A stretch of 64,000 bases of DNA from Glandiceps talaboti (Eukaryota > Hemichordata > Enteropneusta > Spengelidae), in contig NC_135552.1 of the NCBI RefSeq assembly GCF_964340395.1, positions 10,100,694-10,164,693 of the forward strand. The letters are read 5' to 3'. Below are positions 57,807 through 64,000 of the stretch, piece by piece. The notes beneath the pieces were generated by a model. It did not search any database. It was not told where the DNA came from and was given only the letters and a program-made list of their open reading frames with translations. A program made the translations under genes and the position numbers. Each line of letters opens with the position of its first letter. Positions within the stretch are counted from its first letter, which is position 1.

Positions 57807-57860
57807 CTTGATTCCTCGATTTCAACACTGACTCTATTGAGGCATTTTCGGGTAATTTAA
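57660..57860 (-). promoter_or_regulatory. TMEM30 start region with YY1-like motif over the start codon
   Basis: The start codon lies in caagATGGCGGAC, which fits the AAGATGGCGGC-type YY1 element often found at translation starts of TATA-less animal genes. No TATA box is evident just upstream. Binding is inferred from motif resemblance only. Confidence 0.4.
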
Positions 57861-60800
57861 TTCTGTTTTGAATATATTATGTGGGACTTATATTAAATAA
57901 TTTTCCCAACCCATTCGATTTTATATTACTTAATTTATAGATAAAGATATAACAACACATATATAACACATTAAAAATAAAACATGAAATCGAACAACTT
58001 GTGCTATGTATAGTACCATAATCAAGTATATCGCAGTGAAGCGCCCCCAAGAGGTAATCTTCAAAAAGCTTCTTCCCCGCTTTCTTCCTCATACAATTTA
58101 CAAAATATTTGATCCTCCTACGAGCTCAGGCTTAAATGTTTACGAAAACAAACATATAAAACCCAAAAAAAACAAAAAAACAAACAAACAAAAATATATC
58201 ACCATTTGATAAACATGACAAATATGATCGATAATGTAGAATTAATAAAGTGTAACTTTAACAAATATAGAAAATTCTCTATTGTAATTTTTGTTCAATA
58301 GACAAACTGACAACTAATATAATAATAGTACACAATTTCAGTTTAATCAATCATACGGTGGCGTGTTAGTGTCATTGGGTCATTTTGAATTTCTCTGACG
58401 TTTTTACTTTGTATTTCTCAGTTACTGGTCAATTAAATTTACAGTACATGAGATTTCAAATTGAATGTCTTCCGTAAAGAGCAAAAAATAGAACAAAAGT
58501 GTTATTACTGTCCCTACACGCATCGTTGGAATGTAAACCCCCTTTTAACAGTTAGTTAGTTAAATTTCATTCATATAGTAAGTTGTAAATCTAAAGCTGT
58601 GTCAACAAGTGCGATTTTTACCATCATCTGTCTACACTACATTTACCAAATCATGTGTGTGATGGTGCTTTCATTTGACTTCTGTACGTACATGAGATAC
58701 GAAGTGTGTTAGAGTTATTGTGTAAAACCCCTTTAAGGATAACTTACTATGTCTGCGGAAATTATGACCTAGTTGAGTTCCAATTAGCTGTCACGTCGTG
58801 GCAGGAGAACAGCACCGCCAGCGTCAGAGCTTTTGAATGCATTCGTTCAGAATCAAACTTCTGTAACATTGCAAATTGTATGGAAAGCTTTAGCGTGGAG
58901 GACTTACCAACGATGTCCATGGATTTTCAGATTTTATATTTAGTAAAAAAAGAAATGATAATATTTACATATTCAAATGTGAAAGTGGTCAGTAATTTTC
59001 CTCTATTAACTATATAAATCTTATTGTATTGTTAACTTTAGCCCTTCCTTATTTTAGAGTTCATCATCCTCGCTGTCAAACGTACCGTGTTAGATATCTT
59101 TGTGAAAATGTAACATGTCCGACCGCAGTCATCGGTCACCTATACAGTTGCCATCTCAGTGATCATGATTTCAACGTTACTGCATACTTTCTTCAAGCTA
59201 GTATTTCGACCACCCATCATTTCACACAGTTATTATAGTAATCTGTTTTGCTAAACTAGAAACTTTAGATTTTCCCATTTCTGTTAATGATTATGTAAGT
59301 TTGTAGAAATTAACAAGTTCAATAATGTTTAGTAAAGTAATCTAAAAACCCAACATATAAAAAGTCATATTCAATACACCACGTGCAACCTGGTTAGTCG
59401 GTATGGCTATGACGAGCGCCACCACAAAATTCTCTGATAACTTCTTTCGGTAATTTATCTACGTTTTCATCACATAGGAATGACTCATTTGAACTCCTTT
59501 TGTTGCGTTTGGCGTTTGTCTTACTTGGTTAAGTTCCATGTCCTTTCTATGAGCCATTAGAACATTGTAGTCCTTAGAGTCACGGTGTATACGAAAAGAA
59601 AACAATACTTTTTTTTTAAAAATCATGAGAGTTCTTGGTGTTGTAGATTTCTGACTGGGATATAATGCACATCTTTTAAATTAAAAAAATACTAGTTTGA
59701 CACAGGCAATTTATTAAGTTTGATATATTACTTTTCAAGAAACGGAATAGTCCAATAAAATGACATCAAGCTCCAACTGCGACGGAATGTAATTACCATA
59801 AGAATACGTCGAAACGAAAGGGCTTAAAGTTACAGGATTTGCATTATTTGTATTCACGTCACGGTCTAACTGTTTATACTGGTCTACCGTCAGGTGATAC
59901 AAAGTGGCCTCACATCCGAGTCCATATGCTGCCGACTCAAACCAATCTATCATAGCGACTTGTTTGAGTGTATATATATGTTTGTATAGTGTACTCGGAA
60001 CGTTTGATGCTAGCCGGGGTTAGATCGTAGTTGGACTAGTGTACATATTACACAGAATGTCAACGAATGCAACGTGGACCCCTCGTACTGCACACGTCCA
60101 TTCAAACTTTTAAACGGTGTGTTTACGTTAGAGGTGGTATGACTAAGTGGCCTTGATAACGGTAGGTGGTGATTTCGGTTAAATACATATTATCGGTCAA
60201 AGTTGGCAACCCCAGTTGGTGTTTCATGTACATGTAAAAAGGTTCAATGTATATATATTGTTTCCTTACAACTCATTCTTGTACAAGACTTGAGTACCCA
60301 CGGGAGACCTGTGGTACTAGTATTTGTAAGTTCACGAGTTTGAGAAACGGATTTCTCGGTACAGTGAACGTCAACGGTTCAGTCGAACACGGAAGCACTA
60401 TTACGTATGGCATACCGATAAGACAAAAACACTAATCTCGGTGGTTTATACGGTCGAACATTTCAAAATAGTCAAGTTATCTTCTCGCATGTACCCACTC
60501 CAAGATGACAAACAGGTAATGTCTTCATATTTATTTAGTTAATGTTTGAGTCGGTTTACTATTTATATGCCTAATTTATTTAGAAAACAGTCTGACTGTA
60601 TAAATATATATCTCTCTTTTTTAACCGTGTCACACTATGTCAATACATAACTTTGATATTAATCAACCACTCAATTGTAACGCCAAAAGAACATTTAAAC
60701 TTATAATGCAAACATGATTTCGAAATCAAAACGAACCTAGACTTTCTGGGTTTTAAAAATAACGTTTGTCAGTTTGAACCTGAATACATGGAAACTTGAG

Positions 60801-63027
60801 ACATAATTATGTCCCACCGTTGTAGTGATGTCAATAAGTTATTGCAATAGATAACGACTGATTGGCTTAAATGGTCTTGTTCATTACAAAAGTGATCTAC
60901 AGGTTCTAGAAAAAAAAACCAGCGTTTAATTTTTATTTTTTTTAAACAATGAGACGTGAATTGATATCTATTACAAAAGGAGAACAAACCTTTGAGTAAT
61001 TGTTAGAGTGTGTATTGTTATTATTAACAGTTGATAACATACCTATTGTTTTAGTGTTAATTAAATTGACACAGGCTTGTTGATTTCATAACGGTTTATA
61101 TAGCGCAATCTCATCATAAAAAGTAATATGCACGAGGGAGAAAAATCGACGTGAAAGTATCACGAAGAGTTATGTGGATTTTGTGTTGTCATTCCAGAGG
61201 ATTTTCATAAACGACACGTTGCACCGTGACGAGAAGTAATTAATACTACTGTATTTTGAATGCTAACATATGTCAACCTTTACAAGTCCATATTGAGGTC
61301 AGAGTGGTAATAGTGGTGTGACTCTACGTTGTGTTGATTGCATACTGAAATCAACAGCTGATTAATGATGGTGATAATATTGACGGGGTTTATACGTGCA
61401 GACGTTGGAACACACGCATCGAGACCCGGACCCAGACGGTAGGTCTAGCAACGTGAGACCATAGTCCCTACACCAACGTTGGTGTAGGGTCTATGGTGAG
61501 ACCTAGCATAGAGCCAGCCAACCAGGACGTGGGGTCTCTACCATTGACTTTAAAAATGCTTCGCGCTCCAGATTAAAAGTTTCAATTCGGTGGCACCGGT
61601 AGTTGGCAAGCTTTGTAAAAAAATTGACATGTTACCAATGATTATCCGTATTATTGAGAATTAACAGCTCGGTATGTTATCTTGCTTCTAGTCAGTATGC
61701 ATTGAGTACCCAGCATAATAAACTACTCAGTTTCTTTATTTCAACTAAAAATAGACACTTTGCTATCACCACGCGATAACAAGGGAAGGCATCAAAACTT
61801 ATTTATATGTTGTGGAGAAAATGATATGTTCAGGGTCCATGCTTGGCTTCAGTGACACGTATATATTTGCCCAAGTTGAACTCTACTACAGTGGAGACTT
61901 TCAAGAATGACGAATAGTTGGTGGACTTTAAAGAGACGGTAAAACAACCGAGGTCGTGATTTTTAAACAAATCCAAACACAGTGTACAATGAACGAAATT
62001 CAATACAACACAAAACCAAACACAGTGCCGCATATCTCTCTATACATCATGTCACGTGACTTGGAATCTCGATGCATATACCCCATGAAGTAACCTACAT
62101 CAATTTGAACTTAGTGACGATGCTATTAATAAAGACAAACATGAAATGACTTGATAGAACGATTATTTATCGATATAGGACACGATATGACAACTGTTGT
62201 TTCCCACGATGTAGTCTCGGCATATGTAGAAGTATGAGATTAGCTACTCACTCCACCTACTGGAATGTCTTGATATTATTTGCACTCCATGCTTAAAGGC
62301 CAAAACTAGCAGCAGAAACATGTATGATGTAGTACACTAAATGTGCCTCGTAGAATATAGAATGCAGAGTGTGCCTCGGGGACGAATTTCACTGAAAATC
62401 AAATTTGTTCAAATCTCTCAAAAACTTTGCCATATGGAAGTTTGTTTCTGGTCCTCTTAAAATACTAAAAGAAATTTGGGGGTCCATACGCCCGCCTTCT
62501 TGTTTTCAAGCAATTCGACAATCTTTTATTTTTCTCACAGAGTATTCAGCGACCATATTGGATTCTAAAATGACTTAATTTTGGTAACATTTTGACCTCT
62601 ATATCAAAAATTTTGAATTGTGACTCTTGACTTATTTCACTTTAAGTGTATTAAAGTGTTATCGAAACTGTAAGGGGAGTTAAAACATGTGACATATTCC
62701 TCAACTTTTTCATTACCATATTGATTTATGGGAGGAGTGTCAGGAAGGTAGGGCATGTATGGGACTACACTGGTTTTTGGATTGTTTTTACCCTTGGCCG
62801 AATTAAGTATAGTTCACCGACATCCGAGATGATCGTTTTTAACAGAAACGTTTTATTATAAACATACGTGTGAAAAAGGTCAGGTGCCTAATTGGATAAT
62901 TAACAAAAAGGTGCATGTGACATGATATACAAGGTTGCCGAGATGTATCACCATGACCCATCTATATATACACCATACATCCCACCTTGATAAACTATAC
63001 ACAGTGGCGCCACCCCTGAAGGGGAAA
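57861..63027. other. Upstream/intergenic DNA without a supported gene
   Basis: AT-rich with several short open frames but no recognisable domain or conserved splice-joined series. The minus-strand frame 59735..59953 (72 codons, starting MIDWFESAAYGLGCEATL) has protein-like composition and a GT donor-like site after SYG, but no homologue that I recognise. A 40-bp palindrome lies at 61458-61497. Confidence 0.4.
61458..61497. repeat. 40-bp palindrome with no loop
   Basis: ACCATAGTCCCTACACCAAC is followed immediately by its reverse complement with one mismatch. The flanking gtctagca/acctagca segments add further partial symmetry. Confidence 0.9.
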
Positions 63028-63077
63028 ACTGACCCGGAGCGATTTTTTCACCGAGTATAAAATCGCTCCAGGTCAGT
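63028..63077. repeat. Hairpin with 19-bp arms and 12-nt loop
   Basis: ACTGACCCGGAGCGATTTT (63028-63046) pairs with AAAATCGCTCCAGGTCAGT (63059-63077) with a single mismatch. It may be the end of a short palindromic element. No terminator or gene context explains it. Confidence 0.9.
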
Positions 63078-64000
63078 TCTTCAAGGCAATTCCTGATTTT
63101 GCCAGTTCTGTAACCCGTCTTTTTTGTGTGAATTAAACATACCGTGTTACAAAATTGATATATATTCACAAGAATCATGAGAGTTTATTATCCACATTTT
63201 TTCGAAACTTTTTGAGTCGTTGAAAATACGTTATCTGAGAATGCGCTGAAAACGCTGCCGAAAGTTGGTCGTTTTGAAAAACAAAGATTCGTTTTCATAC
63301 GGAAACGAAGTCGGTGTGAACGGGCGAAAATGGGGAGATTCGAAAACGGTCAGGTGTCTTGTAAACTATCGAAAACTCAATATTAAAAAAAAAACGCACA
63401 AATTTGTGCCGTTATGTTCGCGCATGTGCAAATTGTTCCGTCTTCGATGTTTCAATGTAAACGGTGAAAATTTGTCAGTCTATCGTGTAAACACATAAAA
63501 TGCATTAAAGCGAATATGATATTAATTATTGAATTTTAGAGTTTTATTTGAAAACGTCGTTGTATAAATACAGTAAAGACAGCAATATTCGATTGACAGA
63601 TATTGATTTATTTTACAATGTTGCAAAGTTTGGTGGAAAGAATATCGATTTTATCCCACCAAAGGTTACAATCATTGCACTCTCACTGTTTTATATCACT
63701 TTAAGGTCACGTGAAACCACGTGCACATGACGTGCATTAACGAGAGTTGTCAGATCGGTTCATTCTTCTGTCAGAGTGTTACTATTTATTTCACATGAAG
63801 AATTGAATTATCTAGTTGTAACTATTGAAACATCACTCTAACCATCAGATCTGTAGCAAAACAGAATGACAAATTCGATCGATTATGTAATTTTGGGTGC
63901 ACCCAAAAATTGCCATTGATATCTAGTCTGGAGGCTATCCGTGGCTCCAAATCTCAAGATTCATCCCGTCTGCTAGCTCGATGAGAAATGGTGAACCAAA
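63078..64000. other. Right-edge non-coding DNA
   Basis: No supported gene. A perfect 18-bp palindrome (TTTTGGGTGCACCCAAAA) is at about 63891-63908. Nothing else is recognised. Confidence 0.4.

Noticed and set aside
58706-59238. Two consecutive plus-strand frames (103 and 69 codons)
   Set aside because: Start with a GTG or inside unremarkable sequence, no recognisable domain, and no splice pattern joining them.

Overview
This is nuclear DNA from an animal. The genes are split by introns of about 0.3-3 kb with GT-AG junctions, the intergenic DNA is AT-rich, and small transposons, SINEs, LINE tails and microsatellites are abundant. All four recognised genes are metazoan families. Intron size and repeat content suggest an invertebrate, and an invertebrate deuterostome would fit, but nothing here fixes the species. 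There is no prokaryotic, organellar or viral gene.

Layout, left to right. (1) 848-2788 (+): the last two coding exons of a RIC3-like acetylcholine-receptor chaperone gene, whose 5' part lies off the left edge. (2) 2.8-15.2 kb: a gene-poor gap between two convergent genes, holding microsatellites, a minisatellite of hairpin units (6.24-7.11 kb), miniature inverted-repeat elements and a tRNA-derived SINE. (3) 15219-32901 (-): a complete 12-exon homologue of BRD10 (KIAA2026). My splice model stays in frame for 2263 residues and has an N-terminal bromodomain, a DDT/WHIM-like region resembling CECR2, a charged middle and a very long Q/S/T-rich last exon. Intron 10 holds a 1.29-kb foldback transposon. 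(4) 32902-33897: a 996-bp head-to-head promoter interval. (5) 33898-40235 (+): a complete 6-exon JMJD7 gene (314 residues, 2-oxoglutarate/Fe(II) lysyl hydroxylase). Intron 4 holds a minisatellite that looks as if it grew out of the exon-4 splice donor. (6) 40.2-48.1 kb: non-coding, with a LINE 3' fragment and repeats. (7) 48150-57806 (-): a complete 7-exon TMEM30/CDC50 gene (407 residues, P4-ATPase flippase subunit). (8) 57.8-64.0 kb: no gene I can support, only palindromes and AT-rich sequence.

The four genes do not form one pathway: receptor folding in the ER, chromatin reading, lysyl hydroxylation and lipid flipping. BRD10 and JMJD7 are likely to share a bidirectional promoter. The most unusual features are the splice-donor minisatellite in JMJD7, the foldback element carrying exon-like sequence with a 5-bp target duplication, and the CECR2-like module in BRD10. 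All exon borders were read by eye from reading frame, splice consensus and remembered homologues; no search was run.
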